Assembly (NCBI GenBank): GCA_021413675.1
Contig: JAIOQA010000154.1
Coordinates: forward strand, 1 to 64,000
DNA: 64,000 nt
DNA from: Deltaproteobacteria bacterium
Lineage (GTDB): Bacteria > Myxococcota_A > Polyangia > Haliangiales > Haliangiaceae
Direction: 5' to 3'
The notes under the pieces are model-generated. The model had not been told where the DNA came from. It was given only the letters and a program-made list of their open reading frames with translations, and did no database searches. Made by a program: the position numbers and the translations under genes. Shown here piece after piece: positions 45,253-55,418 of the stretch. The stretch's first letter is position 1; the number at the start of each line of letters is the position of its first letter.

Positions 45253-47700
45253 TTAGGGCGCAGCGGTCCCCGCCAGCTCGACCGTGAACGACTCGTGCTC
45301 GAGCGGGAACATCCCGGGATCGAGGCGCAGGTTCCACGCGGTCTCGACCAGACAGTCGGCCATCGGCGAGTGCGCGTCAGGCTGCGCGTCGACCAGCTCG
45401 TGGCGCGTGGTCTCGATCTCGAGCGTCGCGCTCCAGGGCGCGGTCGGCTTGACCGAGGCGACGCATGCCGCCGTGTCGATCAGCCGACGGAAGTCGGGCT
45501 TGTGGCGCGCCGTCATGCCGCCGCCGCCGTAGCCGTGGCCGACCGTGCCGTACGAGCCGTGGCCGAGCAGGCCGCCGCGCAACAGGCCGATCGTCGACGG
45601 GCGCGTGCCCGGCTCGGCGGCGACGTACGACGTCACGGGCGACACCGCGCGGCCCTTGAGCGCGACCACCATCTGCTCGGCCTCCGACAGGTCGTGGTAC
45701 TCGTCGGCGCCGAACACGAACGCCGCGGTCGCGATCGAGAACGGCGCACCGACCGGGATGACCTTGCGGTACGGGTCGCTCCACAGCGTGCCGGTGAGCG
45801 TGACCCGATCCGGCGCCGGCTTGGCCAGCGTGTCGATCATCAGGCGCACGCCGGCGCCCTCGTGCAGCACGTCGCTGTCGAGCGCGAACCCGGTCACCGC
45901 GGCCTTCTCGAGGCGGGTCGGCCGCACCAGCTCGAGCACCGGCGGCGCGAGCTCCTTGATCGTGCGGGCGGGCAGGCCGGTGACGGTGACGTCGATGCCG
46001 TGGTGCTGGGTCGCGAGCGCCGCGAACGGCGCGTCGTCGTGGCGGTCGAGCTGCGGGCGATCGTCGCCGTCGACGGCCGGTACGATGACGTGCACGACGA
46101 CATCCTTCGGCAGCGCGGCGAGCGCGGCCTGGGCCAGCGGCTCGGTCAGCGCGCTGCGCACGAGCTGATCGGTGGCGAGCACGATCCGGCGCGGCCCCTT
46201 GCGATCGCGGAGCAGCGAGGTCGCGAGCCGCGCGCCCTCGTCGAGCGCGCTGCCGTTGCCGAGCGCGAAGGCGCCCCTGGCCTGGGCATCGGCGATCGCA
46301 GTCACGAGCTTCGCGGCAGGCACGAACGATCCGAACACCCGGGTCGCGTGACGGCGGTAGGTGACGACCTCGATCTCGGCGTCGGGCACGTGGGTGGCGT
46401 AGGCCTGGAGCACGTCGAGCTGACCGCGCAGCGCCTCAAGGCCGATCGAGTACGACGCGTCGACGACGAACACGACCTGCGCGTGCTTCGGCGTGGGGAC
46501 CAGCTGCGGCGCGACGTCGAGCTCGAGCCGCGAGAACGCGTGCTGCGACGACGCGACCACCTTGCCCAGCCGCGCCGCGAGCATCGTCATCGGCGGTGGC
46601 TCGATCGCGACCGTCGCGACGCCGCCCTCGGTCGGGTTCGCGGGCGCGTCGGGGATGAAGATCGGCGTGTCCTTCGCGTCGACGACGGTCCGAGCGCCGC
46701 CCTCATCGAGCGTGAGCGACCACTTGTCGAGCGTGCCGGTGTCGAGGCCGGCGTGATCGGACACGACCAGCCGCCAGGTGCCGGCGCCGGTGGTCTTGGC
46801 GGGCAGGTCGAGCGCGAACGTGCCGCGCACGTCGTTGGCGCTGCCGCCGGTGCCGTCGTAGACCTCGACCTTCTCGCCCGCCGGTGTCAGCAGCTCGACC
46901 CGCAGGTCGCTCTTGTACGTGTGGCGGATGTCCATCGTGACGGTCGCCCTGGCGAACGTGCGCGCGGTGCGGCGTTCGCTCGGCACCTCGAGCGCGCTCG
47001 ACACGTAGCTCGCGCTCGCGTCCACGCCGATCGCCTCCTCCCATGGCTGGTGCACCGGCGGGCGTAGCTCGATCGGCGCGCCCGCCTTCACCCGCACGCC
47101 ATCGACGACGATCGGCAGGTCGGCGCCGCCCCAGCCCGGGCGGACCGTGAGCACCGGCGTCGCGAGCGGGCGGGTCGCGTTCTCGGCGTCGATCTCCGAG
47201 AGCGCCGCGAGGCGGGGGTACGAGATGAAGTAGCGCCCGCCCTCGTAGCGGGTCGGTGCGGTCAGCGTGTACTCGACGGTCGAGGTCGAGCCCGGCATGA
47301 CCGGGAAGATCTGCAGCGAGAGCGTGTCCGCCCACATCCACGCGAGCAGCGCCGGATCTTTCGGGGCGTGAGCGCCGTAGCCGGTCATCTGCTCGTAGAG
47401 CTTGGCCGCGGCCTCGCGCTCCATCAGCTCGCCGGTGTACCAGCGGTCGTGGGCCTTGATGCGCAGGCCGGTCGCGGCGGCGCCGTAGGGCAGGCCGAGC
47501 TCGAGCTCGACCTGATCGGCGACCTTGCCGGGGTTCGAGAACACCCGGCGCACCGTGTAGGTCGCGATGCCGTCCGCGATCCGGACATCGACCGTGTGCG
47601 AGACCTCGACCACCGGCATGCGGCGGGTGGCGATGAAGTTGTCCGCGTGGGCGGCGGACGACAGGACCCCGAGCGCGACGAGGGTGGCGATGCGCGTCAT
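45253..47700 (-). CDS. Exported VIT, P-domain and von Willebrand A protein
   Basis: An 815-residue exported protein. After the signal (MTRIATLVALGVLSSAAHA), residues 20-150 are a VIT domain (VSHTVDVRIADGIATYTVRR ... MEREAAAKLYEQM). Residues 240-345 match a proprotein-convertase P domain (VTMDIRHTYKSDLRVELLTP ... LDKWSLTL). Residues 420-590 are a vWA domain with MIDAS VFVVDASYSIGLEAL. The tail has a Gly-rich run (GHGSYGTVGHGYGGGG) and three Cys. VIT-vWA proteins mediate adhesion; the inserted P domain is unusual. GTG 47715 is an alternative start. Confidence 0.78.
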   Translation of the reverse strand: MTRIATLVALGVLSSAAHADNFIATRRMPVVEVSHTVDVRIADGIATYTVRRVFSNPGKVADQVELELGLPYGAAATGLRIKAHDRWYTGELMEREAAAKLYEQMTGYGAHAPKDPALLAWMWADTLSLQIFPVMPGSTSTVEYTLTAPTRYEGGRYFISYPRLAALSEIDAENATRPLATPVLTVRPGWGGADLPIVVDGVRVKAGAPIELRPPVHQPWEEAIGVDASASYVSSALEVPSERRTARTFARATVTMDIRHTYKSDLRVELLTPAGEKVEVYDGTGGSANDVRGTFALDLPAKTTGAGTWRLVVSDHAGLDTGTLDKWSLTLDEGGARTVVDAKDTPIFIPDAPANPTEGGVATVAIEPPPMTMLAARLGKVVASSQHAFSRLELDVAPQLVPTPKHAQVVFVVDASYSIGLEALRGQLDVLQAYATHVPDAEIEVVTYRRHATRVFGSFVPAAKLVTAIADAQARGAFALGNGSALDEGARLATSLLRDRKGPRRIVLATDQLVRSALTEPLAQAALAALPKDVVVHVIVPAVDGDDRPQLDRHDDAPFAALATQHHGIDVTVTGLPARTIKELAPPVLELVRPTRLEKAAVTGFALDSDVLHEGAGVRLMIDTLAKPAPDRVTLTGTLWSDPYRKVIPVGAPFSIATAAFVFGADEYHDLSEAEQMVVALKGRAVSPVTSYVAAEPGTRPSTIGLLRGGLLGHGSYGTVGHGYGGGGMTARHKPDFRRLIDTAACVASVKPTAPWSATLEIETTRHELVDAQPDAHSPMADCLVETAWNLRLDPGMFPLEHESFTVELAGTAAP

Positions 47701-47919
47701 CAGGGGATGAGACACCCGCGCCGCCGATCGGTTGCCGGAATCGTCCGCGCCGACGAGGAACCGCGGCGGGAGTCGCCGCGTACCGCGGCGGGGGCACGCG
47801 TCGGCCAGCTCGACAGATCATGTCGATTTTATCGATGGTATTTCGACATCATGCGAGTCAGTCGACGCTTGACCGGAGCCGCATGCGTCGCATGTTCAAG
47901 CCACACACAGGAGGCGACC
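47701..47919. promoter_or_regulatory. Divergent promoter region with ATGTCGA palindrome
   Basis: This 219-base gap lies between the vWA gene and the plus-strand gene at 47920. An AT-rich part around 47820-47855 holds the inverted repeat ATGTCGA (47820-47826) and TCGACAT (47843-47849), spaced 16 bases. That is a typical layout for a dimeric regulator binding site. A -35-like TTGACC at 47869-47874 follows. AGGAGG (47909-47914) is a strong ribosome binding site, 5 bases before the ATG at 47920. Confidence 0.5.
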
Positions 47920-48880
47920 ATGAAGCTCTACGGCACCATCGCAGTTCACGTGCGCGGCGAGGACATCCTCCGGCAGCCGGGCTGGACCGAGCGCATCCGC
48001 AAGGCGTTCGGCGGCGCGCCCGATCTGCGCACCGGCCGCATGCGCGCGAGCCTCGAGGCCACCGCGCTGGTCGATGCGATCCGGACCGCGCTGCGCACGC
48101 TCGCGGTCGACGACGCGGTCTCGCTCGTCGTCGACGATCTCGTCGTGTTCCAGGATCACGAGCGCACGCCCAACGATCTCGGCGACCTGTTCCTGGCGTT
48201 CCACGAGTACTCGTCGGCGATCGGCGGCGGGTTCGACATCCTCCGCCTCGCGGTCGAGCACACCGAGGCCGGCGTCCACCACGTCGTCGAGGTCCAGGCT
48301 CACACCGAGCACGCGATCGGCGAACCCGCGGTTCGCATCATCGTGTCGAGCCGGATCGCGGCGTTCGCGCCGGTCGCGGGCGAGTCGGCCGAGGCCTACC
48401 GCGCGCGCGTCGAGCCGCTCGCCAAGGACACCGCGACCGTCGAGGTCGGGCGCCTCGCGTTCGATAGCTTCGTCACGCGAGTGCGCGACGCGGTCCAGCG
48501 CGCGCTGCCCGAGGCCCGGGCCGAGGTCGTGCGCAGCGACCTGCGCGTGGTCAAGCCGGGCGCCGACGGCCGCGTCCGCGACGAGCGCGCGGTGCCGCCC
48601 GACGACCCGCACTACGATCCGCACGCGGCCTACTACCCGAACCCGATGGCCAACGCGCTCAACATGATGATGTGGGGCGCGCTCGCCGGCGCGATGTTCA
48701 TGCCGGGCATGCCCTCGGTCACCGTGGTCAACGAGACCAACGCCCCGACCGAGGAGCCGGGTGCCGGCGAGGGCGACGCGGGCGGCGCGGACGCGGGCGG
48801 CGATGCCGGTGGCGACGCGGATGCGGGCGGCTGGGCGGACGCGCCCGCCGGGGGCGAGGTCGACGCCTCGTTCGGCGACT

Positions 48881-48894
<14 letters not shown>
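47920..48894 (+). CDS. Hypothetical protein, strongly translated
   Basis: A 324-residue soluble protein. I recognise no domain. Residues 1-240 look like a compact globular protein (MKLYGTIAVHVRGEDILRQP, then FLAFHEYSSAIGGGFDILRL). Residues 250-285 include a hydrophobic, Met-rich stretch (NALNMMMWGALAGAMFMPGM). The last 45 residues are a Gly/Ala/Asp tail (GDAGGADAGGDAGGDADAGG) typical of low-complexity exposed ends. The AGGAGG ribosome binding site is the best in the window. Its end overlaps the ABC ATPase gene by 14 bases, tail to tail. Confidence 0.7.
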
Positions 48895-49632
<738 letters not shown>

Positions 49633-49636
<4 letters not shown>

Positions 49637-50883
49637 GTGCCCCTCAGCACGTCGACGGGCTCGACCCGCGACGCGCGCCACGCGGGCACCAGGCTGGCCA
49701 GGAGGCCGACCCCGACCGCGAACCCGAACGCGAGGACGTAGACGATCGGCCGCTCGTAGATCGCGAACGTCGACGGCTTGGAGTAGCCCATGCCCGACGC
49801 GCTCTTGAGGAGGCGCATCCCGGCCAGCACGAAGTGGCCCGCGGCCGCGCCGAGCGCCGCGCCGAGCACCGCGATCACCGCGCCCTCGGTCAGGAAGATC
49901 GCGAGCACGTCGCGCGAGCCGTAGCCCACGCTCTTGAGCAGCGCGATGTCGCGGCGTTTCTCGAGCACGATCATGATCTGGATCGACAGGATGCCGAACC
50001 CGCCGACGAGCAGCACCGCGCCGATGATGAGGCCGGTGATCATGTTCTGCTGATCGAACACCCCGAGCATGCTGGCGTTGGTCTCCTGCCAGCTCTCGGC
50101 GTCGTAGTGGAACAGCGCCTCGAGCTGCGCGGTGACCGCCGGAGCGTGATCGGGATCGACGAGGCGCAGCTCGATGCGATCGATCGCGTCGCCGCGGCCG
50201 AGGATGGTCTGCGCCCGCCGGGTCGCGACGTAGATGCGGCCCTTGTCGAGCGCCGCCACGCCGGTCTCGAAGATCGCGACGACTCGCAACACGACCCGAT
50301 CGCCCAGCGCCGACGCGCAGCTCAGGTTGTCGCCGACCTTCACGCCGAGCAGATCGGCGAGCTGGTGGCCGATCATCGCGCCGTCGACCGCGCCGGTCAG
50401 GCCGCCGAGTTGCCCGTCGACGACCATCGAGCGCAGCGGCGTGACCACGTCCTGGACCTCGGGATCGATGCCGCGCAGCTCGACTGGCGTCTCCTTGCTG
50501 CCCGCGGACGCGACCGCGCTGCCGACGACCAGCGGCGCGACCGCGGCCACGCCCTCGAGCGCGCGCATCGCTCGCACGGTCTCGGTCGGGCGCGCGATCC
50601 GCTGCTGCCGATCGGTGCTGGTCTGGCGCACGATCGCCGTCGCGCTCGGGCCGCCCAGCAGCTGATCGACGATCGGCGTGGTGTCGCCGAGGGTCTTGTC
50701 GAACACCACGACGTGCGGGCTGATCTGCAGGATCGTGTCGAGGAACTTGGTCTGGAACCCGCGCATGATGCCGGTGATCGCGATGAGCGTGAGCACGCCG
50801 AGCATCACGCCCAGCACCGCGATGCCGTTGAGCAGCTTGCGGTGCCACAGCTGGCGCCCCGCGATGAACAGCGTCGCCCTCAT
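49633..50883 (-). CDS. FtsX-family ABC permease (MacB/LolE/DevC-like)
   Basis: A 416-residue permease with the four-helix FtsX pattern: a first helix near 15-40 (LNGIAVLGVMLGVLTLIAIT), a large periplasmic domain (about 45-280), then three helices near the C-terminus (MITGLIIGAVLLVGGFGILS, AIFLTEGAVIAVLGAALGAA, YVLAFGFAVGVGLLASLVPA). It ends AWRASRVEPVDVLRG, the family's coupling end. It transfers force from the ATPase to a periplasmic adaptor, here encoded immediately upstream with ATGA overlap. Confidence 0.9.
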
Positions 50884-52070
50884 GTGCCGGCTCGGGCGCT
50901 CGCCGCCACCCGCTCGCCGACGGTGAGCTTGGCGCTCGCCGCGTCGACGATCGCCTGGGTGCCCTCGGTCGCGCCGGTCAGGAGCTCGGCGTGGGTGAGA
51001 TCGCGGATGCCGATCGTCACCGCGCGCTTGACCGCGCGGCCGTCCTCGACGAACCACGCCTGGTCACCGTCGAGCGCCTCGATGGGCACCAGCAGCACCG
51101 CGTCCTTGCGCTGCACGATGATGTTGGCCTCGGCGGTCATGCCGACCCGGAGCCCGGCGATCGGCTGATCGAGCCGGACCTTGACCGTGTACGACCGGCG
51201 CACGCGATCGGGCTCGGGCAGGATCTGGGTGACGGTGCCGGCGAAGGCCTTGCCCGGGAACGCGTAGAACGACAGCGCCACCGCCGATGGCGCTGGGCCA
51301 TCCTGGACGCGCGCGATGTCGGCCTCGTCGACGTGCAGCTCGATCAAGAGCGTCGAGACGTCGGCGACCTCGAACATCGCCTGGTTCTGCGCGACCACCT
51401 CGCCGGGCTCGACGTCGCGGCGCAGGACCAGGCCGGCGAGCGGCGAGGTCACGGCGCTCTCGTCGACCTCGGTCGCGAGCGACTTCACCTGGCTCGCGAG
51501 CTGATCGCGGGTCGCGGCGAGCTCGAGCCGCGCCGAGCGCAGCTGATCATCGGCCGCGTCGGCCTGAGCCTCGAGCTGCGCGGCCTTGGCGCGCGCGACA
51601 TCGACCTCCTGCTGGGTGATCGCGGCGCTGCGCGCGAGCTTCTCGGTGCGCGCGAGCTCGAGGGTCGCGAGGTCGAGCTGGGTGCGCAGCGCGCGGGCGG
51701 TGGCCTCCAGGCCGGCGAGCTGCGGCGATCGGCCGCTGGCCTGGCGCTCGGCCTTCGACAGCTGGGTCTGACCCTGTGAGAGCGCGTACTCGCGGACCGG
51801 GTCCTGGATCCTGGCGAGCAGCTGGCCCTTGGTGACCACGTCGCCCTCGTTGGCGGCGATGAGCTCGACGTGCTCGCCGATCCGCGCCTTGACCACCACC
51901 TTCTGGATCGGCTCGACCGTACCGGTGGCGTAGACCGCCTCGACCGCGCGGCCGCGGGTGACCGCCTCGACCGTGACGGCGGTCGGGCGGAGCATGCGAT
52001 ACGCGACCGCCCCGCCAGCGACGGCGAGCACGGCGAGGGCGATGAGCCAGCGGCGCAGGTGACGAGGCAT
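50880..52070 (-). CDS. Periplasmic adaptor (HlyD/MacA family membrane fusion protein)
   Basis: A 396-residue adaptor anchored by an N-terminal helix (RRWLIALAVLAVAGGAVAY). Lipoyl half motifs VVVKARIGEHVELIAANEGD and DESAVTSPLAGLVLRRDVEP surround a coiled-coil hairpin (about 115-210, rich in Ala/Glu/Gln/Leu); beta-barrel and membrane-proximal domains follow. It completes a MacAB/DevBCA tripartite exporter; an outer membrane TolC partner is not encoded here. Substrate unknown. ATG 52070 directly precedes the membrane helix. Confidence 0.9.
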   Translation of the reverse strand: MPRHLRRWLIALAVLAVAGGAVAYRMLRPTAVTVEAVTRGRAVEAVYATGTVEPIQKVVVKARIGEHVELIAANEGDVVTKGQLLARIQDPVREYALSQGQTQLSKAERQASGRSPQLAGLEATARALRTQLDLATLELARTEKLARSAAITQQEVDVARAKAAQLEAQADAADDQLRSARLELAATRDQLASQVKSLATEVDESAVTSPLAGLVLRRDVEPGEVVAQNQAMFEVADVSTLLIELHVDEADIARVQDGPAPSAVALSFYAFPGKAFAGTVTQILPEPDRVRRSYTVKVRLDQPIAGLRVGMTAEANIIVQRKDAVLLVPIEALDGDQAWFVEDGRAVKRAVTIGIRDLTHAELLTGATEGTQAIVDAASAKLTVGERVAASARAGT

Positions 52071-52163
52071 CGCCTCGACATGGAGCAAACGGGGGACCAG
52101 CCGGTGATGCGCGGAATCACTGGCGGCAGCGCGGTGGTCGCGCAATCCGTGCGCGGGGCCGGA

Positions 52164-52595
52164 TCAGGGGACGCGCGTGTACGCGTTGCGGCTGGCGGCG
52201 GGGAACGTCGGCGCGTCATAGTCGACCACCGGCTTCACCTCGCCCACCGAGGCCGCGAGCCGCGGCCCGAGCTGGCGGATCGCGCGCCAGCGCTGGAGCG
52301 GCCGGGTAGTGACGAACACGGCCACCGCCGCGCCGACCGCGACGACCACGCCGGTCATCGGCACGTGGGCGAGCAGCCCCGCGAGCGTCGTCGCCACGCC
52401 GGTCGCCCCCGATGCCGCCAGTCGCCGCGGCGATCCACCATCCAGCTCGATCTGGACCGCCTCCGCGCACCGATGGCAGAGCCCGCGCCCGGCGATGTGC
52501 GCGCCGCAGCGGGGCCGATGACACGCTGCGCAGGCGCAGGTGGCCGGTTCGTCGCAGTAGCACCGCTCGGCGAAGGCTTGCTCGCGGTAGGTCAT
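52164..52595 (-). CDS. Cysteine-rich zinc-finger-like membrane protein
   Basis: A 143-residue protein. The N-terminal 45 residues hold a cysteine/histidine cluster (CYCDEPATCACAACHRPRCG then HIAGRGLCHRC) resembling a B-box or zinc-ribbon, followed by one hydrophobic segment (TGVATTLAGLLAHVPMTGVV and VVAVGAAVAVFVTTR) that may form one or two membrane helices. Such small zinc-finger/membrane proteins are common in myxobacteria and have no known role. Divergent from the yebC gene, 75 bases apart. Confidence 0.7.
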   Translation of the reverse strand: MTYREQAFAERCYCDEPATCACAACHRPRCGAHIAGRGLCHRCAEAVQIELDGGSPRRLAASGATGVATTLAGLLAHVPMTGVVVAVGAAVAVFVTTRPLQRWRAIRQLGPRLAASVGEVKPVVDYDAPTFPAASRNAYTRVP

Positions 52596-52670
52596 GCCCG
52601 AAAAGTAGCAGTGGGTCGCGACGCTGGCGCGGTAGCCAGAGGCCCCCGGTTTGGGCTATGAGCGGTGGAT

Positions 52671-53369
52671 ATGGGTGGAATGTGGAAAAACAAGGGCAAG
52701 TCCGAGACGGCCGCCGCCAAGGGCAAGATCTTCTCGAAGCTCGCCAAGGAGATCATGATCGCCGCCAAGGGCGGCGCTGATCCCGCTGCAAACGCCAGGC
52801 TGCGCATGACCATCGAGGCCGCGAAGAAGGCCTCCATGCCCAAGGAGACCCTCGAGCGCGCCATCAAGAAGGGCGCCGGCCTCCTCGATGACACGGCCTC
52901 GTTCGAGACCGTGACCTACGAGGGCTTCGCCCCGCACCGCGTGCCGGTGATCGTCGAGTGCCTCACCGACAACAAGAACCGGACCGCGCCGAACATCCGC
53001 ATCCTGTTCCGCAAGGGCCAGCTCGGCAACTCCGGGTCGGTCTCGTGGGACTTCTCGCACGTCGGGTTGATCGAGGCGTCGCCTGGCCCGGGCGCGCCCG
53101 ACGCCGAGACCGCCGCGATCGAGGCGGGCGCCCAGGAGGTCGAGGACGGCGAGGACGGCGCGAGCCGCTTCTACACCGAGGCCCACGATCTCGACACGGT
53201 CAGCCGCGCGCTCGGCGGCCAGCACTGGACCGTGACCTCGGCGGTGCTGGCGTGGAAGGCCAAGAACCCGGTCACCCTCGACGCCGCGGCCCGCGCCGAG
53301 GTCGAGGCGTTCCTGCACGAGCTCGACGAGGACGACGACGTCCAGCACATCTACGCCGGCCTGGCCTGA
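52671..53369 (+). CDS. yebC: YebC/PmpR family protein
   Basis: A 232-residue YebC-family protein, a class linked to transcription control and to helping ribosomes through proline stretches. [20 protein letters not shown], then [20 protein letters not shown] and RAIKKGAG are the hallmark N-domain; [20 protein letters not shown] and the [14 protein letters not shown] segment follow. The ATG at 52671 ([12 protein letters not shown]) is used; GTG 52665 is possible. Length and domains are normal. Confidence 0.92.
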   Translation: MGGMWKNKGKSETAAAKGKIFSKLAKEIMIAAKGGADPAANARLRMTIEAAKKASMPKETLERAIKKGAGLLDDTASFETVTYEGFAPHRVPVIVECLTDNKNRTAPNIRILFRKGQLGNSGSVSWDFSHVGLIEASPGPGAPDAETAAIEAGAQEVEDGEDGASRFYTEAHDLDTVSRALGGQHWTVTSAVLAWKAKNPVTLDAAARAEVEAFLHELDEDDDVQHIYAGLA

Positions 53370-53449
53370 TCCGGGCGGCGCCGGTCGCGGCCCGCGCGGG
53401 GGCTGGCCAAGCGATTGGCGGTGCCGCTATCGTACTGGCGGAGGACCCC

Positions 53450-54016
53450 ATGCCCGCACCCGCCCTTGCCGTGACCGCGCACCTGGCCGACAACGTCCGC
53501 ACGATGCGCGAGGCTCGCGGCCTGTCGCAGCAGCAGATCGCCGCGCAGGCCGGCATCCCGCGCGCGACCTGGACCAACCTCGAGTCGGGCGGGGCCAACC
53601 CGACGCTCGCGGTGCTCGTCCGGGTCGCGGACACGCTGCAGGTCCGGCTCGACGAGCTGCTCGCGGCGCCGCGCCAGCCCGGCCGGCACGTGCCGGTCTC
53701 GGCCCTGCCGACGCGCACCCGCGGCCAGGTCACGGTGCGCAAGCTCCTGCCGGATCCGGTCGCGGGGCTCGAGGTCGAGCGCCTCACGCTGCCGCCGGGC
53801 GCGCGCATGGGCGGCATCCCGCACACGCCAGGCACGCGCGAGTACCTGACGTGCGAGCGCGGCACCGTCGAGCTCGCGGTCGATGGCGCGCTGTACCGGC
53901 TCGCCGCCGGCGACGTGGTCGTGTTCCGCGGCGACCAGCGCCACGGCTATCACAACCCCGGGCGCGTCGAGGCGATCGCCTTCAGCGTGATCGCGTTCGC
54001 GCCGACGGCGGCGTGA
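53450..54016 (+). CDS. XRE-family regulator with cupin domain
   Basis: A 188-residue transcription factor. Residues 11-68 are a helix-turn-helix (NVRTMREARGLSQQQIAAQA, RATWTNLESGGANPTLAVLV), and residues 105-185 a cupin (GIPHTPGTREYLTCERGTVE, AAGDVVVFRGDQRHGYHNPG). Such proteins sense small metabolites and often control a neighbouring enzyme gene. GGAGG (53440-53444) lies 5 bases before the ATG. Neighbours do not show an obvious target. Confidence 0.88.
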   Translation: MPAPALAVTAHLADNVRTMREARGLSQQQIAAQAGIPRATWTNLESGGANPTLAVLVRVADTLQVRLDELLAAPRQPGRHVPVSALPTRTRGQVTVRKLLPDPVAGLEVERLTLPPGARMGGIPHTPGTREYLTCERGTVELAVDGALYRLAAGDVVVFRGDQRHGYHNPGRVEAIAFSVIAFAPTAA

Positions 54017-54062
54017 TGCCGGGCGGGCGGAATCGCGGCGGCGCCGCGGGCGTTGGATCGCC

Positions 54063-54425
54063 ATGAACCCGCGGCTGAGGCGTCAGGCGGTCATCGCCGC
54101 GATCGGCGTCGCGCTCGGCGTGATCGCGCTGGCGTATCGCGGGCCCGGCCGCCAGATCGTGCGCGGCCACGTCGGCGACATCGGCGCGACGATGCTGGTG
54201 TTCGCGCTGGTCAGCGCGGCCTGGCGCGGGCCGCGCTGGGCGCGCGCCTCGGCGACCGCCGCGATCGCGCTGGCGATCGAGCTGCGCCAGACGTTCGCGG
54301 CCGCGCCCGAGGACGTCGTCGGCACGATGGTCCTGGGCAGCACGTTCGACGCCTGGGATCTGGTCGCGTACGCCGTCGGGATCGCGGCGGCGTGGCTGAT
54401 CGATCGGGCAGCGCCTCCGACCTGA
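54063..54425 (+). CDS. DUF2809 family membrane protein
   Basis: A 120-residue inner membrane protein with four short helices. The pattern AYRGPGRQIVRGHVGDIGAT near the start, AIELRQTF in the middle and FDAWDLVAYAVGIAAAWLID at the end is characteristic of DUF2809. Function unknown. It starts 46 bases after the XRE-cupin gene on the same strand and could be its target operon. Confidence 0.82.
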   Translation: MNPRLRRQAVIAAIGVALGVIALAYRGPGRQIVRGHVGDIGATMLVFALVSAAWRGPRWARASATAAIALAIELRQTFAAAPEDVVGTMVLGSTFDAWDLVAYAVGIAAAWLIDRAAPPT

Positions 54426-54547
54426 GCCCGGATCAGCCTGCCGCGCTTTGCCACGCTGCGCCGCGCCCGGTCGGCCATCGCAGACCGATGCTGTCCGGGG
54501 CGCGTTGGTAGGGAATGCGCCGTCGCGCATTGCCCGCCGAGGTCGTC

Positions 54548-54727
54548 ATGGTTCGTCCGTTCACCGCCGTCATGGCCACGTCCACCGTCTCGGTGACGAT
54601 CTCGTCCGCCGATCCGGCGCCGCCGCGGCCGCGCACGCCGACCTCTCGCGAGCTGCGCAGCGTGCCGCTGCCACCGGGGGCCGAACCCGCCGCCGCGCGC
54701 CCCGGCGCTACCGATCGCGCATCGTGA
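54548..54727 (+). CDS. Doubtful small protein
   Basis: A possible 59-residue protein in the gap of about 280 bases between DUF2809 and the minus-strand lipoprotein. It begins MVRPFTAVMATSTVSVTIS after a GAGG sequence and is then Pro/Arg/Ala-rich with no structure. It overlaps the end of the minus-strand gene by 20 bases. It may be chance; it is listed because the gap holds nothing better. Confidence 0.2.
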   Translation: MVRPFTAVMATSTVSVTISSADPAPPRPRTPTSRELRSVPLPPGAEPAAARPGATDRAS

Positions 54728-55289
54728 TCAGCTCGCCGACGACGCTGACCGTCACCAGCACGGCGGTGCGCTCGGGCGAGCCCGTGTCCGGCAGGTGCGC
54801 ATCGACCGCGACCTCGACGCCGACGGCGCGCCAGGTCGCGAGCCGCGGGAACAGGTCGAAGTCGGTCCAGCCCTTCTCGGAGTGGTAGTCGCTGCCGCCG
54901 CCGCCCAGGCGGTGCGCGAACGGGAACCAGGTCATCGCGCCGCCGACCATCGTGCGGTCGGGCAGGCCGTAGCGATCGCGTCCGAACACCGGACCGAACC
55001 GCACGCCGACGCGGAAGGGCCAGGGCCCGCCGAAGTTCTGGTAGTCGATGCTGTCGAACAGCACGGCGCGCGCGTGCCGGTCGTACAGCACGCCGCCGTT
55101 GGGCGAGATGTACACGCCCTGGTGCCCGGGGAAGCTGTAACCGACGGCGAGGCCGGCGGTCGCGAGCATGCCGGTCGAGCCGGCGCTCGACTGGGTCGGC
55201 CCGATCCCGCCGTGGAGCGTGATGCAGCCGCCGGACGCGAGCGCGAGGGCGGCGATCGACCAGGCGGCGCGCCGGGCAGGGGAGGGCAT
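54708..55289 (-). CDS. Putative lipoprotein, unknown function
   Basis: A 193-residue exported protein; the start ATG 55289 gives MPSPARRAAWSIAALALASG then GC, a plausible lipoprotein signal. The mature part is rich in Gly and aromatic residues (GVYISPNGGVLYDRHARAVL, RVGVRFGPVFGRDRYG, GGGSDYHSEKGWTDFDLF), suggesting a beta-barrel-like or beta-sandwich protein. Upstream Met 55319 and GTG 55355 are also in frame. No family is assigned. Confidence 0.6.
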   Translation of the reverse strand: MPSPARRAAWSIAALALASGGCITLHGGIGPTQSSAGSTGMLATAGLAVGYSFPGHQGVYISPNGGVLYDRHARAVLFDSIDYQNFGGPWPFRVGVRFGPVFGRDRYGLPDRTMVGGAMTWFPFAHRLGGGGSDYHSEKGWTDFDLFPRLATWRAVGVEVAVDAHLPDTGSPERTAVLVTVSVVGELITMRDR

Positions 55290-55418
55290 GGCGACTGGCA
55301 CGCGCGACACCGGTTCCATGGTCTCACCGAATCGCCCCGACGCGATCGCGATCACATCGCGACCCGCCGTCCGCGCGCAGCGGCGGAATGCGTGAGGTCA
55401 CGCCGGCGTTGCTCCGAC

